The notes under the pieces were generated by a model that ran no database searches, was not told where the DNA came from, and saw only the letters and a list, made by a program, of their open reading frames with translations. Below are positions 25,457 to 37,100 of a stretch of 64,000 nt of DNA, in pieces. The stretch's first letter is position 1. Every line of letters begins with the position of its first letter. A program made the position numbers and the translations under genes. Source of the stretch: Holacanthus passer (Eukaryota > Chordata > Actinopteri > Pomacanthidae); contig JAFREQ010000042.1 in the NCBI GenBank assembly GCA_025331565.1, positions 1,077,001 to 1,141,000 of the forward strand, given 5' to 3'.

Positions 25457-26780
25457 ATGTCCGGTATCGAGAACCTCAAAACTTATGGTAAGTCATCGTT
25501 TTACCAACTGATCCGGGAGACAAGGTGGGGGAAGGGCGAGTGCTAGCCAGGCTAACGGTTAGCTTCGCACTTACTTCGACGTTTAAATTGTTCAGGAGCG
25601 GATTTGTTTATTTGTTATAATGCGTGTTGTTTCAAATTGATCAGTTTTGCTTAAATGTGAAACTCGCCGTGAAATCTCTTGTGTGTTAACCTGTCGGTGT
25701 GGACGTGGTGATTTTGCTCGGTTAGCAGGCCTTTGCTAACCGCCCGACGGCCGCCATTAGGCCTAAAATCTGCTCCTGAGCCGTTAGCTTATTCTTCAGC
25801 TCTGTTTGCGCTGAGAAGGAAATCATTTTCCTGATGGAAAAACACGACATTTAGTTCACTCTTATTCTTTATTTGAGGCTTTGGTTCACGCAGTGAAAAC
25901 GGAAGTTGCCTTGTCATGACAGCTGTTTTTCTTTCTTTGTTTTTTTGATGGCTTCAGGGAAACGTTGCGGCTTAGCAGCGACGAGCTAACGCTGCCCGTA
26001 AGCTGTTAAGCTGTATATTTAGCATGTACGTCTGCGCAGTTCATCTGAAACACGAGCCTTCCAAAGAGATCTGGCAGATGACAACACGGGGAGGATGAAG
26101 AGCTAGTTCGGCAGCGTTGTCGTTAGAATACGAGGAATCTTCAACAGTTTTTTTTGTTCTTACATTGTCACTCTTCCCCTCCAGACCCCTTTGCTGATGC
26201 AACTAAGGGTGATGACCGCCTCCCAGCCGGGACAGACGACTACATCCACATAAGAATCCAACAGCGGAACGGCAGGAAGACCCTCACCACTGTCCAGGGC
26301 ATTGCTGCCGACTATGACAAGAAGAAGCTAGTCAAGGCCTTCAAGAAGGTACTGCCCTGGGGTTGGGTCTGGTTTTGAAATACTTTCCATGCTCTTCTAA
26401 AGTAAGCCATATCAATCTTAGTTGGTGGCCAATGTGGGATGGTGTGTTTTCTGTCCCAGCTTACACTGACACATTGTTTTGCTCTCTTGCCCTCAACAGA
26501 AGTTTGCTTGCAATGGGACAGTGATTGAGCACCCAGAGTATGGTGAAGTGATCCAGCTTCAGGGAGACCAGCGTAAGAATATCTGCCACTTCATCATGGA
26601 GGTAGGTCTATTGAAAAGGTTGTGCTACATTGGGGTTTTTTTTTCCCTGTTTTGTGAGAACTGTGCTGACTGAAGTTGTGGTGCAGACTGCAGGTCAGAG
26701 GTGACTCTCATTGATCTCTTGTTTCTTCCTTGCAGGTTGACCTGGCCAAGGAGGAGCAGCTCAAAGTCCACGGCTTCTAG
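25457..26780 (+). CDS. eif1: Eukaryotic translation initiation factor 1 (SUI1 family)
   Basis: Four exons, 25457-25487, 26185-26348, 26500-26601 and 26736-26780, join in frame and encode 113 residues, the same length as human EIF1 and EIF1B. Nearly invariant blocks are visible: DPFADATKGDD, DDYIHIRIQQRNGRKTLTTV, DKKKLVKAFKKKFACNGTV, EYGEVIQLQGDQRKNIC and the ending EEQLKVHGF. EIF1 binds the 40S subunit near the P site and enforces AUG selection during scanning. DATKG and EEQL resemble human EIF1B, but the two paralogues differ at few sites, so the choice between eif1 and eif1b is open. The upstream in-frame ATG at 25325 belongs to the 5'UTR and has no family support. Confidence 0.97.
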
Positions 26781-27177
26781 AAGCTGCTAGCAGCCCTCTC
26801 CCCCTTCTCCCCTTGAAGGCCATTAACCCCCCCCTCTCCTTCCCCCTCCTCCTATGTGCTGCTGTTGCTCTTCCTCTCCCCCCTTGCAGCCCCACCAGCT
26901 CCTATTAGCTAACACGTGAATTACCTCTGAAAAAACATGGGACTCTGTGACACCATCGCCCCCCTACAACACCAGGGGGCAGGCTCGCTCTCAAAAAGAC
27001 GCACCGCTGCAGCTCCACACAACATCAGGGATGAGTGGTGATGACCCTCCTGCACACACTTCCTCCTTCCTTTCCCCCTCGTTTATTTCCTTTTAATTTT
27101 TTCTTTTTAGGTTCTTGTGCCGCAGTGAAGAGGCACCATTTCGTGTAACTTTTTTGTTTTGTACTTCAAGGTGTTTC

Positions 27178-27183
27178 AATAAA
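27178..27183 (+). terminator. eif1: eif1 polyadenylation signal
   Basis: Canonical AATAAA about 400 nt after the eif1 stop, followed by a GT-rich stretch (GTGTCCATATGTCGG, then GTGGTGTC). Confidence 0.85.
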
Positions 27184-27199
27184 ACGATGAGTGTCCATA

Positions 27200-28489
27200 T
27201 GTCGGAGTGGAGTGGTGTCATGGGGAATGGGTTGGGGTCTGGGTGTGTACAGAACAGCGCCAGACTTTATAACAGTGTCTGTGACTGAAGTGGGTAACTT
27301 AAGAAGAACAAAGGCTGCAGGTGGGATGGGGGCAAAGAGGGATTTTTGTTAAGGCATTTGCAGCAGAAATTTCTTTCTGTAGTTTGCCAACATAAGTCAC
27401 TTCCCTCTTCAGTCTGCTTCAATATCCTACACTGCATCGTTTACATGCCCAGCTGCCTGCTGTCAGGCTTCAGAGCAGCGATGATGTAAAGTACTGACCT
27501 TCTCCACTGTCCCGTCCAGCAAACTGGGGGTTTTTTTGCTCTTATTTAATGGCATGTTTTTCTTTTTTCCCAATTTAAGTATTAAAACTAAATGGTTGTT
27601 CAGTGATGGTCTTACTTTGGTCAAAGTGTGGCCTGTGGTTATGGACACTTAAATCTTTATTTTACAGTCCTATAATGCAATAATTTATAAACCTGCGTTA
27701 AGATGTAGTGATGCTGGAGTAATGCAGTAAAGATCGAAGCCATGGCCAGGTCATATTGTGCTCCTGTGACTGAAGGTGATGGAGAGCAAGCCTGTTTTGC
27801 AAAATCCATATTTGGTTCAATAAACTTTCTGTAGTTGATAAGCATGTCCTGTTTCTTTGTGCATGTGTGGGTGAAGTTACTTGTCTCCAGTTTGCTTCAG
27901 TGTGTGGATCAAAAGTACATTTATTTTAGCACTGGATGTAAATATTTTTCTGTACTATGACAAAATATTTCAGATTTTACATAGAAATAATTGGGCCATT
28001 TTTTACAATACTATAATACAAATTGTAATATATATTTAAATTAAAGTTAACAGAGGTCACATACATACAAACCATGAGGAGGAGACATGATTGTATATAT
28101 GTTTGATAAATTAGGGAGAATTTGGGACAAAATGTGCAGTTTGAGGAAATGTTAAGTCTACATTAGTTTCAAAACTAAAAATGCAAAAATAGTATAAGTG
28201 TGTAATTGTATGATGCCACTTATACTATAAAAATATGAGAAATGTGAGAGTCACTTAAAGTCAAATGTGAAAATGAAGAGCGTCTGTAGGAAAACATTTC
28301 AAACTGATTCCAGAGGCTGAGAGCAGAAATGAGGACGATAAAGGGCTGGGAAAGATTCAGGATTCAGCTCACATCACTTTCCTGCCGACATAGTTTTCCC
28401 TTCAACACTTCATTCCTACAACTGGATTTCATTTTCAATGGGGAAATTTCCATACAGGCAACAGGCTGCCCCCCATGAGGCGCCAACAG
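27200..28489. other. Intergenic, eif1 to tRNA-like sequence
   Basis: AT-rich sequence with no supported gene. A TTCAATAAACTTT at 27817-27829 could be a second plus-strand polyadenylation site, but nothing shows that eif1 transcripts reach it. Confidence 0.5.
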
Positions 28490-28563
28490 ATCCCAGCCGG
28501 GAATCGAACCCGGGTCGCTGCGGTGAGAACACCGAATCCTAACGACTGGACCACCACCAGGGT
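28490..28563 (-). tRNA. tRNA-Glu(CTC)-like, probably degenerate
   Basis: Read on the minus strand, the sequence has a D-arm block GTCCAGTCGTTAGGATTC, an anticodon loop TTCTCAC (anticodon CTC) and a perfect T-arm CCCGGGTTCGATTCCCGG. This is close to vertebrate tRNA-Glu(CTC). Three features argue for decay: an extra GTG between acceptor and D arm, an acceptor stem with a mismatch and wobble pairs, and a mismatch in the anticodon stem. The A and B boxes are close to consensus, so polymerase III transcription is still possible. Confidence 0.65.
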
Positions 28564-28856
28564 TTTGTTGTTTTGTTTATTTTAATTGTTTTTTTATTTT
28601 TATTTTTTTGTTTTCTGTTTTATTTTGAAGTATTTACATTTGATGTTGTTGTTGATCTTGATGTTGTTGATCCAACAGAAGAAGTTTGGTGGTGTTGGTT
28701 TTGCCGAAGACTCCAGACCAGCAGGCGCATTTTGTCTTTGTGAGGAACAGTTTCAGCTTCACACCAGAAAAGTCAGACATTGTAGACTCAGTGTTCTGGT
28801 GTAAAGTCAGGTCTTGACAGTTTACACTGATCGATCCTCTCAAGACTTTAACAACA

Positions 28857-28881
28857 CGTGTGTGTGTGTGTGTGTGTGTGT
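28857..28881. repeat. (GT)n microsatellite
   Basis: About 12 perfect GT units. They produce artefactual reading frames rich in Val/Cys or Thr/His. Confidence 0.95.
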
Positions 28882-28945
28882 TGTATTTACAGTTGTACAG
28901 ATGCACCTGTTTTGTTGGCCTGTGCTGGAATCATGGAGTCGGCCG

Positions 28946-29014
28946 TTACAACAGTTTGTGGTACCACTTCTTCTTCTTCTTCTTCTTAGCCAGCTGGCTC
29001 TGGAGGTCTTCCAA
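28946..29014 (-). CDS. Orphan terminal exon candidate, Lys-rich
   Basis: On the minus strand a strong acceptor (CTTTTCTTTTGTCACAG) precedes an open stretch of 22 codons ending in TAA. The peptide starts LEDLQSQLA, then seven Lys, then WYHKLL. A coiled-coil turn followed by a basic tail is plausible for a protein C-terminus. I found no matching upstream exon between 29015 and 30700, so this may be chance. The run of AAG codons is a simple (CTT)n repeat on the plus strand. Confidence 0.25.
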   Translation of the reverse strand: MEDLQSQLAKKKKKKKWYHKLL

Positions 29015-29019
29015 CTGTG

Positions 29020-29080
29020 ACAAAAGAAAAGATAAGACATTCCTTTATTGGTCCCACAGTGGGGAAACTCACAGTGAACA
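29020..29080. repeat. Fish retroelement-type fragment
   Basis: Contains GACATTCCTTTATTGGTCCC and ACAGTGGGGAAACTCACAGTG. This motif is common at ends of dispersed fish repeats (recognised from memory). Confidence 0.55.
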
Positions 29081-30729
29081 GCAGCAAAGAGGACATCAAT
29101 AGTAAATAAGCAATATAAACAAGAGAGGCCTAAAAAGTATGAACCAATTTACTAAAAGAAACGTAAAACTATTAACAAGAGAAATCTATGAAACATGGGA
29201 TCAGTATATTGACAATAGACAGTGAATGTAGATATTTCTAAGATGAATGATAATTACAAATATAATGTGCATTAAAATCTTGATTAATTTGCCTAAAATA
29301 TGGCAAACAAAGTGTTTTTTGAGGCTGCAAATAAAGACCTTGTCGTTCATATTGAATTCCGTCGTCACTGTTGCTGCCTCGCATCATAACTGTCACGTGG
29401 CCCCATGTCCCCGCGTGAACAGCACAAGCACTCAAACACACACAATGACAATATCAAAAATAATATCTGAATACCGTGAATTTTATCTGTTGGGAAAGGA
29501 GTCAAAATGGCTTCTTGTTGCAGAAGGCTGGTTCAGAGAAGTCGGAGCTGGACGGGTCTGACGGGATCATCGCTGTTTGACTGAGAGCTTTAACAAACTG
29601 TCCTTTAGGATTTCGTCCATGTGTTTGTTGAGTCTTCACGTGATGCTGTGACTCAGCTCCTCACTGACATGAACATGGGACCGTGAATCACATCTTACCA
29701 GCTGATTCTTCACTTTAAATCACAAATCTACGGTGACGTCACGGAGGCGACGTCCATGTTTTATAGAGTCTCTGCGCCGAACACGTGTTTTGTCCCTTCT
29801 CGGGACCCGTCCGACTCCATGGCAACGCAGCTACCGCACGAGCGGTTTGTTTTCAGCGGCAGGCGGAAGAATCGACTCTTTATCTACAATTAACCACAAA
29901 ATGACGGGAAAATGTGACTTTAGTTCAAATATAGCAACGTTTTTATTTATCGCTCCTCTGTGACCGCACATGCGCAGACAGGATGGTGAGGCGTTAGCAG
30001 CGTTAGCTGCCGTGAACTGTGTTCTTTGTTCCATTTAACAAACTGGACTTTTCTCTCATTCAGCCTGTTTCATTTCCTAAATTTGACTTTTTGAACGAAC
30101 ATTTAACACATGAGGAAACATCTTCACTCCATGTACTGATACTTGCTGCTAATAGCTTTTAACTACCTGGTTTAATCAGTGTTCATTTCTTTGCATTTAA
30201 TTATTTCTTCCTAAACAATCTGAGTAGTTTTCCACATTTAAACTTTTTATTGAAATGAGTTAGCTACAAAAGGTATTTGCTTATGTCGATGCAACATTTT
30301 AATGTTACTGGTCGAGACAGAGCTATTTTGAACTGATGGTATTTTATGAGCTCTTCGTATGTTTTTGATGAATATTTAAGTCTGAAATGCAGATATTGCC
30401 TATAGCTGTTAAATAAGTGTAGAGTAGAAAGTATAATACAGTAACACAAAATGGAGAAACACTACACTTGAGTAAATGGACTTAGTTTCTTTCCACCACT
30501 TTCTGTACGAAACAGAACATTTCAACAGACCACACTCATAACGTTCGCATGAGTCTTTAATTTGATCAGATGGAAAACAGTCAAACAGTTTTTGGTCTTG
30601 CATATATATCTGCAAAAACAGAAGAAAACAGACACGCCTGAATAATTCTGGATCTGTTTTTCTCCTTTCAGAGTTCCCAGATATGATGTGAGCCTGAGAC
30701 AGTCAAAGGTGTCTTTTCAGAAATAGACA
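29081..30729. other. 5' flank of the small cysteine-rich gene
   Basis: No supported coding exon. A CpG-containing stretch at about 29730-29990 includes CCATGGCAAC (29817-29826), an RFX-like half site. An acceptor CTTTCAG at about 30665-30671 leads to the exon that carries the start codon at 30730, so an upstream untranslated exon is likely, perhaps near 29990. Confidence 0.45.
30270..30503. repeat. Dispersed fish repeat, family A copy 2
   Basis: Contains gcaacattttaatgttactgg, gtagagtagaaagtataat and tacacttgagtaaatggac followed by tttctttccaccac. The block order matches the copy at 41425-41760 in the opposite sense. Confidence 0.6.
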
Positions 30730-32354
30730 ATGCAAGTAAGCAAGGACACTTTTATCTGGATGCCATTCATGAAATGTCCTCTGTTAGATAGAGTTATGTA
30801 TTTCATTGGTCCTGCTCCTCAGGTGTTGCCTGTTTGGGGGCTGGCCATCCCTCTCCCAGCAGTGCTGATGATCACTCTGAGTCTTTACATGATCGTCCTG
30901 GGGGTTGGACTGTGGATCCGATCCTGCCTCAAGGTTGGTGCTGCTGGCCCGGCTGCTGTTACCTACAAAGCAGGGAGGCCTTTCTCCTTATTGCAGTTTG
31001 TAAAATGTAAAATGAGTAAAATGTGTTGTTTATGAGACTTTGAAGCACAGATGTAGAGGAAAATAAATAGGAACGTGGACTATGACTTCTGTTTGCTGAT
31101 TCATAATCGCAAGTATCAACACTGAACTCAAGTCACTATGTGGAGAATGTGACATGGTTTGTTTCTTGGCACTCCCTGGTGTTGAGCTGAGGCAGCAGCA
31201 GACAAGCTATGTCTCGCTCAGACACATCTATTCATTGTCTTTAGAATCTTCTTTATCTGTTGAGTTCAGGAAGGTTGTCTGAGGTTATTCAAGTTCTTTC
31301 TAATGTGTGTATGGAACATTTGGGGGAAAGGGCATTCTTTAGGACACAGTTTGTAACTGTTTGTTTAAGTTTCAGCTTTTAATTGAACAAAAATACAAAC
31401 TATATAGTTGGGTTTATGTGCCACTTTATTCATATTTGTCACCACACACAAGCAAAACAGTACAGGTATGTGTGTGTGTGACAAGTGATGCAGATTTTTG
31501 TTTTCTCTCTTCCCAAAGGACCGCTGTTCTTCAGAGTGTGGTGATTGCTGTCCAAACATTTCTATATGTGATCAGTGCTTTAGATTGGCAGAAATGTGTG
31601 ACTGCTCTCTGCCAAGCGTGCACTCATGTTGGACCCAATCATGTCCTTCTTCTTCTGTAAGTATCCTCCAAACAGAGAGGTTTAGCACATTAACCACAAA
31701 TTAAATCATGTATTCTCAACACTGCTGAGCATTTCCAAAGCAGAGAATCAAATCCTTTTCTAGGGCAGATATTGATGTCATTTCACTCTGCTGTGAACAT
31801 CAACAAACTTGCAAAGACTTAAGAATCAAAACCAACATGTATACATTGAAAAACCGAGCCTCTTCTCTCCCCTTTGGTCCTTTCATCCACACTGAGCCAG
31901 TGATTTCCTCCTAAAATGGGTCTGTGAAAACATTCTCTCAAATTCATTTGGATCACATCTCACATTGTAGTGTGGGCAGCAGAAGCTGCACTTGAAGCCT
32001 GTCAGTGTCTCACAAACATGGCTGAACTGCTTCTGCTTGTTAGTAATGTTTAATAGCCAACATTGTGTTGTCAATAACTCTGTCACATATCCAACACACA
32101 ACACAGGAGATGTCACTGACATAGTTGTTTCTTTCTGCTGTACCAGTTTTTTTAATCAGGAGCATCAGTGCTTCTTAGCAGAAAGCTCACCTTAAAATTT
32201 ACAATACACCATTTTAGTGAACTCTTGTTTTTCTCCTCAGTGAACTGTTTGATATTTTTTCCCACAGTGTGTCAAATGGGACTGTGCCTGCACCTGTCAG
32301 CCTCCTGAGTGTGACTCCTGTAACTGTCTCTGCTTCGAGATCAGGATCAAGTAG
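30730..32354 (+). CDS. Small single-pass cysteine-rich membrane protein, unnamed
   Basis: Four exons, 30730-30735, 30823-30933, 31519-31656 and 32268-32354, join in frame with GT-AG introns and encode 113 residues. The first exon supplies only Met-Gln. Exon 2 (residues 3-39) is one hydrophobic segment, starting VLPVWGLAIPLPAVL and ending LWIRSCLK, likely a signal anchor. Exons 3 and 4 form a tail with 18 cysteines in 74 residues, including ECGDCC, CDQC, CDCS, DCACTCQPPEC and CNCLCFEIRIK at the end. With the one in exon 2 the total is 19. The pattern suggests metal or disulfide clusters; I do not recognise a named family and infer no function. All junctions are phase 0 and there are no internal stops, which supports a real gene. 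An AATAAA follows at 32989. Confidence 0.75.
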
Positions 32355-32747
32355 AAGAAGATGGGGGTGCACCAATGCCGTCGTCACCCGATTGACTACA
32401 AGTACTTCATGTATGCCTTTATTAGAGAGTTTACAGTGGAGAGGTAACAGGAAAAGAGGGAAGAGACTGATGGAGAAGGACCTGCAGCAAAGGTCCCTAA
32501 CCAGAGATGTTGCCCTGTCTTTGAGTTTTTGTTGAGCGACAACACGACTCCTCCTCTTTGTCATTTTCTTTTAACCTTTAACCTTTAAAAAAGACTAAAA
32601 ATGTTTCTGTTACTGCCAACAGATGGTGTCTTTCTTTGTCTTTTTAAAATGTAATTAACAGAACAGGGTGTCATCAGCATCAGCAGGGGTGAGGGTCAGG
32701 TGTGGGCGATATGGATAAAACCCTCTATCACAGTATGTAGTTTTGTC

Positions 32748-32754
32748 TCTCTCC

Positions 32755-32788
<34 letters not shown>

Positions 32789-32797
32789 GTATATATA
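32748..32797. repeat. (TC)n/(TA)n microsatellite
   Basis: A CT-rich run passes directly into alternating TATATA with GTATA interruptions. It lies in the 3'UTR side of the small cysteine-rich gene. Confidence 0.9.
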
Positions 32798-32988
32798 AGT
32801 TTTGATAAATTCTGAAATGTTTTAAATCTGGATCCATCAGTTTGATGGAGCTCCTCTGTCTGATTGTGCTGTATAAATGTTTTCTATGTACGAGGAAAAC
32901 AACACACACACAATACATTTTCAATGCATGTCTTTAATTTGTTAGATATTAATCAAAATAACTGAGGACTGATGTGATGCTTTTCAGG

Positions 32989-32994
32989 AATAAA
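32989..32994 (+). terminator. Candidate polyadenylation signal of the cysteine-rich gene
   Basis: AATAAA on the plus strand 635 nt after the stop at 32354. Confidence 0.45.
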
Positions 32995-34129
32995 CCTGAG
33001 AGCAGGAGCACACACGCTCACAGCATCAGGGAAAATGTCACTGAATCAAGAAAAATAGGATTTTCAAAACAGCAAAGCTTGGCGAAACTTACTTATCTTT
33101 CAAACAAATTATTATTATAATATATGTAAAGTGCAGCTTAAGCATGTTTAGAGCAAATGCTGCATGTTCACATTAAGAGCCACTTCAGATACAAATGTAC
33201 ATCATGGTACAGTAGCTCTGACAGTATGAGGTAGATGAGGCAGATTACTGACACTGTGTTCCTCAGACCTCTGTAATATGTTTGCCGTCCAATCCAATCC
33301 TGTGAAAATGGACAAAGTAATCTTAAGCAAGTAAAAATATATAAGAATGATTTCATACATTTAACATTGTTTTGATCAAAAACAACCCAAACATATATAT
33401 ATATGTATATATAATAAAAACTGAGGTGCAAATATTCTTATGGTTAATGTAGCTTACAAATGATTGTTGTCAGTGCATTTTTTAGTGCAACTTCAAAAAT
33501 TCTTCATTTCACACCCATATTTTACAACCTTCACTTTAGACTGGAAGCAGTTGGCGTCAAGATCAACAACAAGGTTTGAGGACGGCGAACAGATGATAGA
33601 GATGAATCCTGTTTTATTGCTGTAACAGGCTGGTGAAGTGGGCTGAAGGTCACTGTCCTCTAAAGTAAACCCACGTTTTAAAGTTTCAATTTAACTGAAA
33701 AAGCACAGGAAGTTCCTGGATAATCAAATCATCATATATACTTTTGTTCACCTTCCTCAGTTTGTCCTGCCAAATACAAACATCAGCTTTGTCTCAGCGA
33801 CACACAGACACAGGCTGGAGCACGTCGCGTGTTCACACTGGACAAGTGACAAAGTTTACTAAAAACAGACTAAAAATGTTTGAGGATGATTTTGGTCTCG
33901 ATGCACTTTACTCACAACTAACAGCTCAAATGAACCGAAGTGTGACTGTAGGAGCCCTGAACGTCTCATATGACCCTGCCGACGTCACGACTCTGCTCCC
34001 ACCAAGAGGCCGAATCAGGTCACAGATGAGTTCGTGCAGCTTCGAGGTAGATTGTCTCTCAAATTCAACGTTGTTTACATTCATTTGTTCTTGTGACATC
34101 ATGTAAATCATTATTTACACATAAAGTTT
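32995..34129. other. 3'UTR side of the tandem protease gene
   Basis: The two genes here converge. On the minus strand AATAAA (TTTATT at 33613-33618) lies about 510 nt after the protease stop. A minus-strand open stretch at 33172-33304 follows a good acceptor (CATTTTCACAG) and reads as a hydrophobic peptide (VSVICLIYLILSELL). It has no upstream partner and is not called. Confidence 0.5.
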
Positions 34130-37100
34130 CTAGAAGAAGAGGTGGAGACACGCCGAGAAGACGAGGAGATGGAGGAGGAAGAAGAATGGGGAGTGAGCGG
34201 GAGCGCCCCCGGTGGTGGTGGCGTTCACGTTGGTGGGAGCTGTTGTGCTGCTGGTGTTGCTGGTGCTGCTGTTGGAGGCCGGAGATAAGAACGATCCCAC
34301 TGTCCGAGCGAGGAAGGACTGATATGTGTTCAGTTTGGTGAAGGACATCACCGAACCCTGTCGTGCTCGACTGGTGCTGTTGTTGTCAGCTGATAACACG
34401 GCTGCCTGGAACCAAGAGCCGTCCAGCTTACACATCATTGGACCACCGGAGTCGCCCTGAACAAACAGGAGAGACGGACGAGGTCGAGTCGAGATCAATT
34501 TTGGATTCAGTCACATCTTTTCGCGAAACTAAAGAAAATAATATTCTCTTTTCATGATATTGTTTTGTTTTCTTAGTTTCACCAAACTTGCTCTATGGAC
34601 AGTACTTATGCCTTAAAGGAAAAGTTTGATGAAATATACTTGTTCAGTTGAAAATGTGCATTTTCAAATATGAAAAACTTTAGACATGAAGTTTCTAATG
34701 CTTAAGGAGGCACAAACACCTTGATAAAACAGAAAGACGTGAGAGTGTAATAACATCCAGCTCTCACTACCAACCTGCTCCAGGGTAAAAACTCCTGTAC
34801 AAATGTCACTCGTTGACCCGTTGATACAATTTACCACCGAGGTTTGGAACTCCTGCAGGACTTGTTCGTCTGAAGTTGAGAAAAATAAAAAAAGATGAGA
34901 GGTGACACACCTGAATCAATAGTGTCCAAAACAAAGTGCAACGGCCTCAATGTTAAATCTGAAGAGGAGACCTGACCGGCTGGACTCACCCCCTCCTCGG
35001 CCGGAGCTCCAGCCGGCAGCCCAGCACGTCGAGCCCACGGCGAAGGTTCGTCCGTTGTCCAGGCAGATGGGCTGGATGTAGTCGGACAGGGGGGGCTGGG
35101 TGTCCAGACGCAGCAGTGCGATGTTTGACCCGGTGAGGTTGCTCAGAGTGATGTTTGTCACGTTCAGCGCCACCTCAAAGGGGTTGGGTCCATTCTGTTT
35201 CAAACGACCCAAAACCACGGTCCATTGAGACGCTTCGGACGAACTGTGGGAGATCAAATGAATGAATTAGACTGATTGTGGATTGTGTTCACAACGAGGG
35301 CCGAACCTTTACAGATTCAGCTTCTTAGATTGTTAGAACATATCAGAATATCACCGGCCGACTTTCCAAAACACAGAATTGACGTGAGACATGATGCTCT
35401 CTGTGAGGATTAATCGTGTCTCGTGTCCCTGTCCGTTTATTTTCATACCTTATTAGAAGGAATGAAAGTCAACAGCTGCCCATAAGGGACATTCAAACAC
35501 TTACAACATTAGAGCATGTTTTTGGAAAACAGCGAAAACAGGGTAAATCAGCTGCCGTTATGGTGTCAGACATTAAACAGCCTGTCATTGGACCATCGAT
35601 GACGTCACTCCAGGTGTCTCACCTGGAGAAGCAGTCGGCGTTGCTCAACACAGAGTCGACGGACACCAGAGTCCCTCCACACACGTGACTTCCATTGTTC
35701 TGCAGGCTCGCCATCCACGGCCACATGCCGGCTGTCGCCACCGAGCTTCCTCCAGAAATACGTGAATTCTTTGGTGCTTGGCCGCAGACGACAGCTGGAG
35801 AGAGAAGCAGAAGGCTTTAAAAACTCTGAGCAGATACTGCAGAGCTGATGTCACGATGTCACGCTGTTTAGTCAAACTTTTTCAAACCCACCCAGCCATA
35901 AAAAACATGGAGTCTTTGGTTTGAATGTTTCCCTCAGTCTGAACGTCATGAAGATATAGGACAAGCTAACACACAATATATAGGAAACTGTCTGGACCTG
36001 GCGGGCACTCACGTTTGGGTGTGGTTGTTGGAGCGAGGGTGGTTATTGGTGGCAGGCCGTCACAGGTGACGCTGAGGTCACCGTCAGTCCCAGAGGACAT
36101 GAAGACGATGTAGCCTGGCTGATTGTTGATGATATGGCCGTTGATCCAGGACTGATACTCGGACGTTCTGGCGTAGACTCCTGGAAATTTAGGCTCGGCA
36201 CACCCTTTTCCAAAACTGACGACGCCCACCTGGATCCAGCGAGCGCTCTGCTTGCTCACCATCGGGCCGCCCGAGTCGCCCTTTGAGGAGAGAAACATTT
36301 AGGAGAAGGAATCTTTGCCAGAGGTGAAATCTGACACAAACACAGGTGTAAAAATGATCACCTGACACGAGTCCTTCCCTCCGGCACGTAACCCGGCGCA
36401 GATCATGTTGTCTGTGATCTCGCCCACTCCGTAGTCACAGTTGCACTGTCTGTTCCCAACGACTGGCACCTCCACCTCCATCAGGTTTTGTGGGGAAGGA
36501 AGCGGCACTAAAGAGATGTGACAGTTGTTGCCATCACTGGAGTCACACCATCTCTGACAATAAATGTAATCCAGCTGCTTTGTGACCCACCTCCAGACCC
36601 GATGTTGCCCCAGCCGGTGACCCACATGTCGGTGCCGTTGTAGAAGGTGCTGCCCGGAGCTGCCAGGCAGACGGGCTGGATGTAGTTGGTGAACGTGACC
36701 TCTGCAGAGAGCTTCAGGAGGCTGATGTCGTTGTCAAAAGTAGCAGAGTTGTAGTCGGGATGGTTGATGATCTGTGTTACTGTTCGAGACACCTCATTGG
36801 TGTTAACTGCTTGTTGACTCTGGCGACCCAGGTACACGACCAGATTGCTTGTGCTGGTGCTGAGGAGATCAGAGGAGAAACGGTGCGAAGACATGAAGAG
36901 CAGAGCTGAAATCTAAAGTCCGAGCTTGACGGATGTGACGGATATCGTTCGCACAAGCGAGTCATTTGTATCCTCATTATATTACAAATCATTCTCTCAA
37001 CTTCCTCCTCAATGTGCTCAATATACTGTTCATGACCTCAGCTTAGTCAGTCCTAATTACATACGTTCCCTCAAACCAATCATTTTTTTCTTTTGCACCT

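Noticed and set aside
33172..33304. Hydrophobic terminal exon on the minus strand
   Set aside because: It has a fair acceptor but no upstream exon. The protease gene already ends with its own stop and tail at 34130.
33744..34106. 120-codon plus-strand frame
   Set aside because: It is antisense in the protease 3'UTR with no family resemblance.
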